Source: Nocardioides sp. J54 | GTDB lineage: Bacteria > Actinomycetota > Actinomycetes > Propionibacteriales > Nocardioidaceae | Reading direction: 5' to 3' | NCBI RefSeq assembly: GCF_000519005.1 | Contig: NZ_JAER01000035.1 | Location: 1 to 45,621 of the forward strand | Length of the DNA stretch: 45,621 bases | In this document: positions 18,509 through 25,436 of the stretch, piece by piece | How positions within the stretch are numbered: position 1 is the first letter of the stretch | Layout of the letters: each line of letters begins with the position of its first letter | Program-made: the position numbers and the translations under genes | Notes under the pieces: generated by a model | Seen by the model: the letters and a program-made list of their open reading frames with translations, nothing else | What the model was told of the DNA's origin: nothing | The model's database searches: none

Positions 18509-18907
18509 ATGAGCACGATCAGCATCGCCCCGCACCGCGTCAGCACCGCCCGCGTCGCTCCCGCCGCCCGCCGCGGCGCGCAGCCACGGGCCGCCGCGCC
18601 ACGGGGCCAGGTCCGGCTGACCCGCCGCGGCCGCGTCGTCGTGTTCGTCCTGGGCTTCCTCGTCGTCGCGGCGCTGGCCGTCGCGGTGGCCGCCGGGTCG
18701 GCGGCGACCCGCGAGGACGGCGGCGCCCCGGCCGTCCAGGTCGTCACCGTCGCGCCCGGCGAGACCCTGTGGGACATCGCCTCCGGCGTCGCGGCCGCGA
18801 CCGGCGGCGACGTGCGCGGCGCGATGGCCGACATCCAGGACCTCAACACCCTCGACGGCAGCATGGTCTACGCCGGCCAGCAGCTGCGCATCCCGGCCGC
18901 GAAGTAG
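18509..18907 (+). CDS. LysM membrane protein, likely SOS cell-division suppressor
   Basis: The 132-residue protein has an Ala/Arg-rich cytoplasmic N-terminus, one membrane segment (VVVFVLGFLVVAALAVAVAAG, residues about 47-67) and a C-terminal LysM domain (VTVAPGETLWDIASGVAAAT to YAGQQLRIPA). The arrangement and its divergence from lexA match M. tuberculosis Rv2719c (ChiZ) and the corynebacterial DivS type, which are SOS-induced inhibitors of septum formation. GGAGGT precedes the ATG by 8 bases, and two LexA-like boxes lie upstream. The division-inhibitor role is inferred from position and layout. Confidence 0.88.
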   Translation: MSTISIAPHRVSTARVAPAARRGAQPRAAAPRGQVRLTRRGRVVVFVLGFLVVAALAVAVAAGSAATREDGGAPAVQVVTVAPGETLWDIASGVAAATGGDVRGAMADIQDLNTLDGSMVYAGQQLRIPAAK

Positions 18908-18921
18908 CGCGCCCACCGACT

Positions 18922-18946
18922 CTCCGCTGCCTCGACCCCAGCGGAG
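18922..18946 (+). terminator. hairpin after the LysM gene
   Basis: CTCCGCTG at 18922-18929 pairs with CAGCGGAG at 18939-18946 around a 9-base loop, 15 bases after the stop codon. Confidence 0.6.
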
Positions 18947-18957
18947 CAGGGGAAAGA

Positions 18958-19008
18958 CGAAGGGTGGCAGGCAGCCGGCTCACCGAGCCGCGCGCTTGCC
19001 ACCCTTCG
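18958..19008. terminator. 12 bp stem overlapping the end of the convergent gene
   Basis: CGAAGGGTGGCA at 18958-18969 pairs perfectly with TGCCACCCTTCG at 18997-19008. The right arm lies inside the last codons of the reverse-strand gene, so a bidirectional terminator shares coding sequence. Confidence 0.6.
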
Positions 19009-19330
19009 GCGCGTTCGGGTCGCGCTTCGGCCGCGGCTCGGGGGCCGAGGTGAGGCCGAGGGCGCGGGACAGGCGCACCGCCAGCATGAAGGCGAGGAAG
19101 AGGCAGAGCATGCCGCCGAGCGAGGCGACCGCGAGGAAGAACCAGGCGCTGCCGTCGCCGTCGTGCCGGGCGTCGGCACCGAAGTCGATGGCCGCCAGGA
19201 CGAGGTACCCCCACGCCACGAGGGCGAAGGTGATGCCGACCGCGAGGAGCAGGAGGTCGGCCCGAAAGCGCGGTCGCGCCTTGCTCCCTGCGCGGCTGCC
19301 CGCGCGCTTCCCACCTGCCACGGTCGTCAT
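18980..19330 (-). CDS. small membrane protein, unknown function
   Basis: The 116-residue protein has a basic N-terminus (about 25 residues), two hydrophobic segments (LLLLAVGITFALVAWGYLVL and WFFLAVASLGGMLCLFLAFM) and a basic Pro/Lys/Arg-rich tail. Both termini are predicted to be cytoplasmic by the positive-inside rule. I do not recognise a family. It is convergent with the LysM gene. Confidence 0.75.
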   Translation of the reverse strand: MTTVAGGKRAGSRAGSKARPRFRADLLLLAVGITFALVAWGYLVLAAIDFGADARHDGDGSAWFFLAVASLGGMLCLFLAFMLAVRLSRALGLTSAPEPRPKRDPNAPKGGKRAAR

Positions 19331-19376
19331 TGTTGCCGATCACCCAACCTGGTGGGTGCCCGCCCCGCGATCGGCC

Positions 19377-19907
19377 TCAGCGGCCCGTGACGGAGTACTG
19401 CACGAAGGTCTTGCCGTCCGCCTCGGTGAGCGTCCCGACGATGACCTCCCACGCGTCGTTCTCGTAGCTGGAGATGCCGGCCGCGCTCGCCTCGTCGTCG
19501 CGGGTGAAGCCGGCGGCCCCCAGCTCGTCGCCGATCCGGGCGGCGACCTCGTCGGTCCCGCCCGGCACCTGCAGCTGGACGACGAAGCCGGGCTTGCCCC
19601 CGCTGGTCGTCGACGCGCCGGAGACGATCTCCCCGTCGGTGACCGGGACCTCCTCGGGGAAGCCCTCGGGGAGCTTGCCGGTCCCGTAGGAGAACGAGCC
19701 GTCGCTGCTCTCGACCTTCACCTCGCCGGAGTCGGCGTCGATGTCGACGTCGGCGCCGCCGGCGTCCTCGGCGGCCTTCTCGATGGCGCGCTCGGTGATC
19801 TGCTCGGCGGCCTCGCCGCACGCGGACAACGCCAGCGGGAGGGCCACGGCAGCGGCCGTGGCGGCGACGGTACGACGAAGGCGGGCTCGGGTGGGCAGGG
19901 CAGGCAT
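19377..19907 (-). CDS. small lipoprotein, unknown function
   Basis: The 176-residue protein begins with a basic n-region and a hydrophobic core ending in the lipobox LSAC, so it should be lipid-anchored at Cys30 or near it. The mature part starts with an Ala/Glu-rich helix (EAAEQITERAIEKAAEDAGG) and continues with an Asp-rich beta region (VDIDADSGEVKVESSDGSFS). No family is recognised. A CAGGAG ribosome site precedes the ATG, and immediately upstream of it is a run of 14 C residues on the coding strand (19927-19940). Confidence 0.8.
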   Translation of the reverse strand: MPALPTRARLRRTVAATAAAVALPLALSACGEAAEQITERAIEKAAEDAGGADVDIDADSGEVKVESSDGSFSYGTGKLPEGFPEEVPVTDGEIVSGASTTSGGKPGFVVQLQVPGGTDEVAARIGDELGAAGFTRDDEASAAGISSYENDAWEVIVGTLTEADGKTFVQYSVTGR

Positions 19908-19926
19908 GTTCGGCTCCTGGGTGTGT

Positions 19927-19940
19927 GGGGGGGGGGGGGG
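19927..19940 (-). repeat. C14 homopolymer in the lipoprotein leader
   Basis: The plus strand has 14 consecutive G residues, which are C residues on the coding strand. It ends 20 bases before the lipoprotein start codon, between the promoter region and the ribosome site. Such tracts often slip during replication, so length may vary between cells; a sequencing error in length is also possible. Confidence 0.85.
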
Positions 19941-20094
19941 CGAGCGGCGCGGACCCGAGACGCGCCGGTCAGACGATAGTCCCGGACAGCCTCGTCCCGC
20001 TCGTGACCTGCGCAAACGCGGTGCCGGGCAAAACTTCCGGCAACTCTCCCGCCCCCGGTCTTGCACCCGTGGTGGCCGGGGCGTACGGTTACCA

Positions 20095-20135
20095 CTACAT
20101 CTAGTAGTTACAACGATGTAGTTCTCCACATCTAG
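20095..20135. promoter_or_regulatory. pair of NrdR-like boxes
   Basis: CTACATCTAG at 20095-20104 and CCACATCTAG at 20126-20135 match the core CWANATNTWG of NrdR boxes (one mismatch in the second). Their starts are exactly 31 bases apart, the three-turn spacing known for NrdR sites. They lie about 110-150 bases before nrdR, so nrdR and nrdJ are probably co-regulated by NrdR. Confidence 0.75.
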
Positions 20136-20246
20136 TCCACAGGACTGGGGGTGGCGATACACAGATCAGTACCCGTTCTGCACGGCGGAGACCAGGTTAT
20201 CCACAGGTTTCCGCGGTCCGGGACGTCGATCCCGGGAGGAGGAACC

Positions 20247-20729
20247 ATGCACTGTCCGTACTGCAAGCACCACGACACCAAGGTCCTCGACTCCCGGGTC
20301 GCCGAGGACGGCTGCTCGATCCGCCGCCGGCGGGTCTGCCAGTCCCAGGACTGCGAGAAGCGGTTCACGACGGTCGAGCTCATGCAGCTCACGGTGCTCA
20401 AGCGCTCCGGCGCCACCGAGCCGTTCAACCGCGAGAAGGCTGTCGCCGGCGTACGGAAGGCCTGCAAGGGCCGTCCGGTCGGCGAGGACGACCTGGCCCT
20501 GCTCGGCCAGGAGGTCGAGGACCAGCTCCGGCTGGCCGGCAGCCCCGAGATCGCCGCCCACGAGGTGGGCCTGGCGATCCTCAACCCCCTGCGCCGCCTC
20601 GACGAGGTGGCCTACCTCCGCTTCGCCTCGGTCTACCGCGGGTTCGAGTCCGCGGCCGACTTCGAGAACGAGATCGCCCTCCTGCGCGCCGAGCGCCAGT
20701 TGCAGGGCGACCCAGCCCCGACGGGCTGA
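20247..20729 (+). CDS. nrdR: transcriptional repressor NrdR
   Basis: The 160-residue protein has the normal NrdR layout: a zinc ribbon with Cys3, Cys6, Cys31 and Cys36 (MHCPYCKHHD and VCQSQDCEKRF), then an ATP-cone domain from about residue 49 (VLKRSGATEPFNREKAVAGV). NrdR senses ATP/dATP and represses ribonucleotide reductase genes. A strong GGGAGGAGG ribosome site precedes the ATG. nrdJ follows on the same strand after 148 bases, and a pair of candidate NrdR boxes lies upstream. Confidence 0.97.
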   Translation: MHCPYCKHHDTKVLDSRVAEDGCSIRRRRVCQSQDCEKRFTTVELMQLTVLKRSGATEPFNREKAVAGVRKACKGRPVGEDDLALLGQEVEDQLRLAGSPEIAAHEVGLAILNPLRRLDEVAYLRFASVYRGFESAADFENEIALLRAERQLQGDPAPTG

Positions 20730-20737
20730 CCACAGAC

Positions 20738-20783
20738 GCCCGGCAGGTAGTGGGGAAGCTGCCTGCCGGGCCACCAGCTTCCC
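20738..20783 (+). promoter_or_regulatory. interlocking hairpins between nrdR and nrdJ
   Basis: Stem A pairs GCCCGGCAGG (20738-20747) with CCTGCCGGGC (20762-20771). Stem B pairs GGGAAGCTG (20753-20761) with CAGCTTCCC (20775-20783). The 5' arm of B lies in the loop of A and the 3' arm of A lies in the loop of B, so the two form an H-type pseudoknot topology or are alternatives. A third hairpin, CCCGA-CCGA-TCGGG, follows at 20787-20800. It could act as an attenuator or partial terminator. Confidence 0.65.
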
Positions 20784-20801
20784 TGTCCCGACCGATCGGG
20801 G

Positions 20802-20841
20802 CACGCAGCACCCGCACCACCCACGCAGCATCCGCACCACC
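20802..20841 (+). repeat. 20 bp tandem duplication in the nrdJ leader
   Basis: The unit CACGCAGCAYCCGCACCACC occurs twice without a gap (20802-20821 and 20822-20841) with one difference. It lies 36 bases before the nrdJ start codon. Confidence 0.85.
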
Positions 20842-20877
20842 GCCGACAGCACAGCCGACCAGCGCACCAGGAGAGTC

Positions 20878-23781
20878 ATGACCGAGACGGCCAGCAACCC
20901 GACCGAGGCAGGCGCACCCGCCCGCAAGGGCCTGAAGATCGAGCGGGTCTTCAGCACCGAGGGCGTGCACCCGTACGACGAGATCACCTGGGAGCGGCGC
21001 GACGTCGTCCAGACCAACTGGAAGACCGGCGAGACCGTCTTCGAGCAGCTCGGTGTGGAGTTCCCCGACTTCTGGTCGCTGAACGCCTCGACGATCGTCA
21101 CCACCAAGTACTTCCGCGGCGCGGTCGGCACCCCGGAGCGCGAGACCGGCCTGCGCCAGCTCGTCGACCGCGTGGTCTCCCGCTACGTGGAGGCGGGCCT
21201 GGAGAACGGCTACTTCGCGACGGCGGCGGACGCGGAGGTCTTCGAGCACGAGCTGACCTGGCTGCTCGTCCACCAGTACTTCTCGTTCAACTCCCCGGTG
21301 TGGTTCAACGTCGGCACGCAGTCCCCGCAGCAGGTGTCGGCCTGCTTCATCCTGTCGGTGGACGACTCGATGGACTCGATCCTCAACTGGTACAAGGAGG
21401 AGGGCTTCATCTTCAAGGGCGGCTCCGGCGCCGGCCTGAACCTCTCCCGCATCCGCTCCTCCAAGGAGCTGCTCAAGTCCGGCGGCACGGCCTCCGGCCC
21501 GGTCTCCTTCATGCGCGGCGCCGACGCCTCGGCGGGCACCATCAAGTCGGGCGGCGCCACGCGTCGTGCGGCCAAGATGGTCGTCCTCGACGTCGACCAC
21601 CCCGACATCGAGGAGTTCGTCGAGACCAAGTGGCGCGAGGAGGACAAGATCCGCGCCCTGCGCGACGCCGGCTTCGACATGGACCTGGGCGGCAAGGACA
21701 TCACGTCCGTGCAGTACCAGAACGCCAACAACTCGGTGCGCGTCACTGACGAGTTCATGAAGGCCGTCGAGGAGGGCACCGAGTTCGGCCTGCGTGCCCG
21801 CACCACCGGCGAGGTCATCGAGACCGTCGACGCCCGCTCGCTGTTCCGCAAGATCAGCGAGGCCGCCTGGGCCTGCGCCGACCCCGGCCTGCAGTACGAC
21901 GACACGATCAACGCCTGGCACACCAACCCCGAGACCGGCCGGATCACCGCGTCCAACCCGTGCTCGGAGTACATGTCGCTCGACAACTCCTCGTGCAACC
22001 TCGCGTCGCTGAACCTGCTGAAGTTCCTCAAGGACGACGACACCTTCGACGCCGAGCTGTTCACCAAGGCCGTCGAGCTGATCATCACCGCGATGGACAT
22101 CTCCATCTGCTTCGCCGACTTCCCGACCGAGGCGATCGGCGAGACCACCCGCGACTACCGCCAGCTCGGCATCGGCTACGCCAACCTCGGCGCCCTGCTG
22201 ATGGCGATGGGTCTGGGCTACGACTCCGACGGCGGCCGCGCGATGGCGGCCACCATCACCTCGCTGATGACCGGCACGTCGTACCGTCGCTCGGCGGAGC
22301 TCGCCGGCATCGTCGGCCCCTACGCCGGCTACGCCCGCAACGCCGAGGCGCACAACCGCGTCATGCGCAAGCACCAGGCCGCCAACGACGACGTGCGCAC
22401 GCTGCACATCGCCGACGCCGCGGTGCACAAGGCCGCGACGGAGGAGTGGGCCAGGGTCGTCGAGCTCGGCAAGACCAACGGCTTCCGCAACGCGCAGGCC
22501 TCGGTGCTCGCCCCGACCGGCACCATCGGCTTCATGATGGACTGCGACACCACCGGCATCGAGCCCGACTTCTCCCTGGTGAAGTTCAAGAAGCTCGTCG
22601 GCGGCGGCTCGCTGCAGATCGTCAACCAGACCATCCCGCGGGCCCTGAAGAAGCTGGGCTACGACGAGGAGAAGGTCGAGGCGATCGTCGCCTACATCGG
22701 CGAGCACGGCCACGTCGTCGACGCCCCCGGCCTCAAGCCGGAGCACTACGAGGTCTTCGACACCGCCATGGGCGAGCGTGCGCTCAAGCCCATGGGCCAC
22801 GTGAAGATGATGGCCGCCTGCCAGCCGTTCCTGTCCGGCGCGATCTCCAAGACCGTCAACCTGCCGGAGACGGCGACGGTCGAGGACATCGAGCAGATCT
22901 ACATGGAGTCGTGGAAGCTCGGCCTCAAGGCCACCGCGATCTACCGCGACAACTGCAAGGTCGGCCAGCCGCTCGCCGACGGCGGCGGCAAGGCGAAGAA
23001 GGACGCCGCGGACGCGGCCGAGGCCGCCGAGGCGACCAAGGTCGTCGAGAAGGTCGTGGAGAAGGTCGTCTACGCCCCGACCCGCAAGCGCCTGCCGAAG
23101 TCGCGCCAGGCCCGCACCACGTCGTTCACCGTCGCCGGTGCCGAGGGCTACATGACCTCCGGCGCCCACGACGACGGCAGCCTCGGCGAGATCTTCCTCA
23201 AGCTCGGCAAGCAGGGCTCGACCCTGGCCGGCGTGATGGACGCCTTCTCGATCGCGGTCTCGATCGGCCTGCAGTACGGCGTCCCGCTGGAGACCTACGT
23301 CTCGAAGTTCACCAACCTGCGCTTCGAGCCCGCCGGCCTCACCGACGACCCGGACGTCCGGATGTCGCAGTCGATCATGGACTACGTCTTCCGCCGCCTG
23401 GCCCTCGACTACCTCTCCTTCGAGCAGCGCTCCGCCCTCGGCATCTACTCCGCCGAGGAGCGCCAGCGCCACCTCGAGACCGGCTCCTACGAGCCGATCG
23501 AGGAGACCGGCTCGGCCTCCGAGCTCGTCGAGTCCGCCCCGGCCCCGAAGGCCGCGGCCGCCGCGGCCGAGGACGTCGTCGAGGCCGAGGTCGACACCGA
23601 CGAGGACCCCCTCGCCGGCGCCCCCGAGGTCAAGGTCGCCAAGACCACCGCCGAGCTCCTCGAGCAGATCACCGGCCACGCCGTCGACAGCCCGCTCTGC
23701 ATGACCTGCGGCACCAAGATGCGCCCCGCCGGCTCCTGCTACGTCTGCGAGGGCTGTGGCAGCACCAGCGGCTGCAGCTGA
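20878..23781 (+). CDS. nrdJ: adenosylcobalamin-dependent ribonucleotide reductase (class II)
   Basis: The 967-residue protein reduces ribonucleotides to deoxyribonucleotides using vitamin B12. Typical features are SPVWFNVG, the cysteine in QVSACFIL (about residue 156), NPCSEYMSLDNSSCNLASLN with Cys362, and LAPTGTIGFMMDCDTTGIEP. An Ala/Glu-rich linker near residue 705 and another near 880 flank the C-terminal domains. The final 27 residues (CMTCGTKMRPAG to SGCS) are a cysteine-rich zinc-ribbon-like tail that in this family also supplies the redox thiols. GGAGAG precedes the ATG. It probably forms one unit with nrdR and is ended by a strong hairpin. Confidence 0.97.
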   Translation: MTETASNPTEAGAPARKGLKIERVFSTEGVHPYDEITWERRDVVQTNWKTGETVFEQLGVEFPDFWSLNASTIVTTKYFRGAVGTPERETGLRQLVDRVVSRYVEAGLENGYFATAADAEVFEHELTWLLVHQYFSFNSPVWFNVGTQSPQQVSACFILSVDDSMDSILNWYKEEGFIFKGGSGAGLNLSRIRSSKELLKSGGTASGPVSFMRGADASAGTIKSGGATRRAAKMVVLDVDHPDIEEFVETKWREEDKIRALRDAGFDMDLGGKDITSVQYQNANNSVRVTDEFMKAVEEGTEFGLRARTTGEVIETVDARSLFRKISEAAWACADPGLQYDDTINAWHTNPETGRITASNPCSEYMSLDNSSCNLASLNLLKFLKDDDTFDAELFTKAVELIITAMDISICFADFPTEAIGETTRDYRQLGIGYANLGALLMAMGLGYDSDGGRAMAATITSLMTGTSYRRSAELAGIVGPYAGYARNAEAHNRVMRKHQAANDDVRTLHIADAAVHKAATEEWARVVELGKTNGFRNAQASVLAPTGTIGFMMDCDTTGIEPDFSLVKFKKLVGGGSLQIVNQTIPRALKKLGYDEEKVEAIVAYIGEHGHVVDAPGLKPEHYEVFDTAMGERALKPMGHVKMMAACQPFLSGAISKTVNLPETATVEDIEQIYMESWKLGLKATAIYRDNCKVGQPLADGGGKAKKDAADAAEAAEATKVVEKVVEKVVYAPTRKRLPKSRQARTTSFTVAGAEGYMTSGAHDDGSLGEIFLKLGKQGSTLAGVMDAFSIAVSIGLQYGVPLETYVSKFTNLRFEPAGLTDDPDVRMSQSIMDYVFRRLALDYLSFEQRSALGIYSAEERQRHLETGSYEPIEETGSASELVESAPAPKAAAAAAEDVVEAEVDTDEDPLAGAPEVKVAKTTAELLEQITGHAVDSPLCMTCGTKMRPAGSCYVCEGCGSTSGCS

Positions 23782-23791
23782 GGCTGACTGT

Positions 23792-23827
23792 GCGCGCGGC
23801 ACTCCGGTTCACCGGGGTGCCGCGCGC
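23792..23827 (+). terminator. strong hairpin after nrdJ
   Basis: A 16 bp stem (23792-23807 with 23812-23827; one T-G wobble) closes the loop TTCA ten bases after the nrdJ stop. It isolates the following defence genes from nrdJ transcription. Confidence 0.9.
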
Positions 23828-23871
23828 CTCCGCGTTTCGTCGGTCGGGTCCGCTAGCCTGGGACCAGCGTT

Positions 23872-23885
23872 CGATCACCTGTTCG
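23872..23885. promoter_or_regulatory. LexA-like box upstream of dcm
   Basis: CGATCACCTGTTCG matches CGAAC-N4-GTTCG with one mismatch and shares CACCTGTTCGAA with the lexA autoregulatory box. It ends 11 bases before the dcm ATG, next to the AAAGGGG ribosome site, so a bound LexA would sit on the start region of the transcript. A weak TAGCCT -10-like word lies at 23854-23859. Confidence 0.7.
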
Positions 23886-23896
23886 AAAGGGGCGTC

Positions 23897-24982
23897 ATGG
23901 GCGACGCGGTCAAACTGAAGTCGGGGGAGCCGGACTTCCGGTTCATCGACCTTTTCGCAGGCATTGGCGGCTGTCGCATGGCCTTCGAGCGCGCCGGGGG
24001 CGAGTGCGTCTTCACCTCGGAGTGGGACGACTACGCCCGCAAGACCTACGAAACGAATTTCCCTGCGGACGAAGGCAGCGAGCACATCTTCCGCGGCGAC
24101 ATCACGCAGGTGCACGTCGACGAGATCCCGCCTCACGACGTCCTCGTCGCGGGCTTCCCCTGCCAGCCGTTCAGCATCGCCGGAGTCTCCAAGAAGAACG
24201 CCCTCGGTCGACCGCACGGGTTCCAGGACCCGACTCAGGGCACGCTGTTCTTCGACGTCGCCCGGATCATCGAGCACAAGCGGCCGCGGGCCTTCCTGCT
24301 GGAGAACGTGCGCAACCTCGTCTCGCACGACAAGGGCAACACCTTCCGGGTGATCAAGCAGCGTCTGGAGGGCCTCGGCTACGAGTTCCACCATGAGGTG
24401 ATCAACGCTGCCGCTGTCGTTCCGCAGGGCCGGCGCCGGATCTTCATGGTTGGCTTCGACCGCAGCGTCTACCCGGACGGATCGGGCTTTGATTTCAACA
24501 AGGTCGAGCTACCGGCGGTCCACCCGACGATGGATGCCGTGCTCTACAAGGAGGACGGCACCGAGAAGGTCGAGCCGCCCTACACCGACGAGCACGGCGC
24601 ACCGGCGGAGAAGTACACGCTCACGCCTCGTCTGTGGGAGTACCTGCAGAACTACAAGAAGAAGCACAACGCTGCGGGCAACGGCTTCGGTTTCGGCCTC
24701 GTCACGCGCAATGACGTCGCCCGGACGTTGTCTGCCCGCTATTACAAGGATGGCTCGGAGATTCTCGTGGACCAGGGCCCTGGCCGTCGTCCGCGTCGAC
24801 TGACCCCGCGCGAATGCGCCCGCCTCATGGGGTTCCCCGACAGCTACGTAATCCCGGTCAGCGACACCCGTGCCTACAAGCAGTTCGGCAACAGCGTCGT
24901 GGTGCCGGTCGTTGAAGCAGTGGCGAAGCAGATCGCGGCCCACCTGGACGAAGGCGCTCTGGCGGTTCCAGCAGCGGGCTAG
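23897..24982 (+). CDS. dcm: DNA (cytosine-5) methyltransferase of the restriction system
   Basis: The 361-residue protein carries the ordered C5-methyltransferase motifs: I DLFAGIGG (residues 18-25), IV GFPCQPFS with catalytic Cys89, VI ENVRN at 136-140, VIII QGRRRIFMVG from 177, and X QFGNSVVVPVVEAVA near the C-terminus. The variable target-recognition region lies between VIII and X, about 190-320. With Vsr and an EcoRII homologue following, a target of the CCWGG type is likely but not proven. A LexA-like box lies immediately upstream. vsr follows after 10 bases in an operon. Confidence 0.95.
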   Translation: MGDAVKLKSGEPDFRFIDLFAGIGGCRMAFERAGGECVFTSEWDDYARKTYETNFPADEGSEHIFRGDITQVHVDEIPPHDVLVAGFPCQPFSIAGVSKKNALGRPHGFQDPTQGTLFFDVARIIEHKRPRAFLLENVRNLVSHDKGNTFRVIKQRLEGLGYEFHHEVINAAAVVPQGRRRIFMVGFDRSVYPDGSGFDFNKVELPAVHPTMDAVLYKEDGTEKVEPPYTDEHGAPAEKYTLTPRLWEYLQNYKKKHNAAGNGFGFGLVTRNDVARTLSARYYKDGSEILVDQGPGRRPRRLTPRECARLMGFPDSYVIPVSDTRAYKQFGNSVVVPVVEAVAKQIAAHLDEGALAVPAAG

Positions 24983-24992
24983 GCTCGATCGC

Positions 24993-25436
24993 ATGCCCGA
25001 CGTGGTCTCTCCCGAGGTCCGCAGCCGGATGATGGCGGGCATCCGCGGCAAGGACACCAAGCCGGAACTCCTGCTGCGCAAGGCGCTGCACCGCGACGGC
25101 TTCCGCTATCGCCTGCATGCCAGGAACCTGCCGGGCCGACCCGACATGGTGTTCCCGCGCTACAAGGCAGCCGTCTTCGTCCACGGCTGCTTCTGGCACG
25201 GCCACGAAGGCTGCAGCTACTTCAAGGTGCCCGCGACCCGCCGGGAGTTCTGGGAGGCCAAGTTTGCTGCCAATCGGGAGCGCGACGCCCGCCGTCGGCT
25301 CGAGCTCGAAGAGGCCGGCTGGCGCACGGCCGTGATCTGGGAGTGCGCGACTCGGCGCTGTCTTGCTCAGACTGTGCGCGACGTTGAGACTTGGTTGGTC
25401 GGTGAGGAGCGGAGGTTGAACCGAGCGTGGGAATGA
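24993..25436 (+). CDS. vsr: very short patch repair endonuclease
   Basis: The 147-residue protein aligns with E. coli Vsr so well that catalytic positions keep their numbers: Asp51 (GRPDMVF), His64 and His69 (VHGCFWHGH). Downstream are the zinc-site region HEGCSYFKVPATRREFWEAK and GWRTAVIWEC. Vsr nicks next to T:G mismatches made when 5-methylcytosine deaminates at the methyltransferase site, protecting the host from mutation. It lies directly after dcm and its stop overlaps the next gene. Confidence 0.95.
   Translation: MPDVVSPEVRSRMMAGIRGKDTKPELLLRKALHRDGFRYRLHARNLPGRPDMVFPRYKAAVFVHGCFWHGHEGCSYFKVPATRREFWEAKFAANRERDARRRLELEEAGWRTAVIWECATRRCLAQTVRDVETWLVGEERRLNRAWE

Noticed and set aside
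19927..19940. G-quadruplex at the G14 tract
   Set aside because: A single G run could fold, but four separate G tracts with loops are not present nearby; slippage is the simpler idea.
20730..20877. Cobalamin riboswitch before nrdJ
   Set aside because: Expected because nrdJ needs B12, but the conserved B12-box core is not visible; class II enzymes themselves normally are not B12-repressed. The structures seen are different.
20581..23802. 1073-residue reverse frame
   Set aside because: It is the antisense shadow of nrdJ, produced by high GC and codon bias; its protein is repetitive Leu/Gly/Val/Asp and matches nothing.
23780..23870. Attachment site for an integrative element at the left island edge
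   Set aside because: No tRNA, integrase or direct repeat with the right edge was found.
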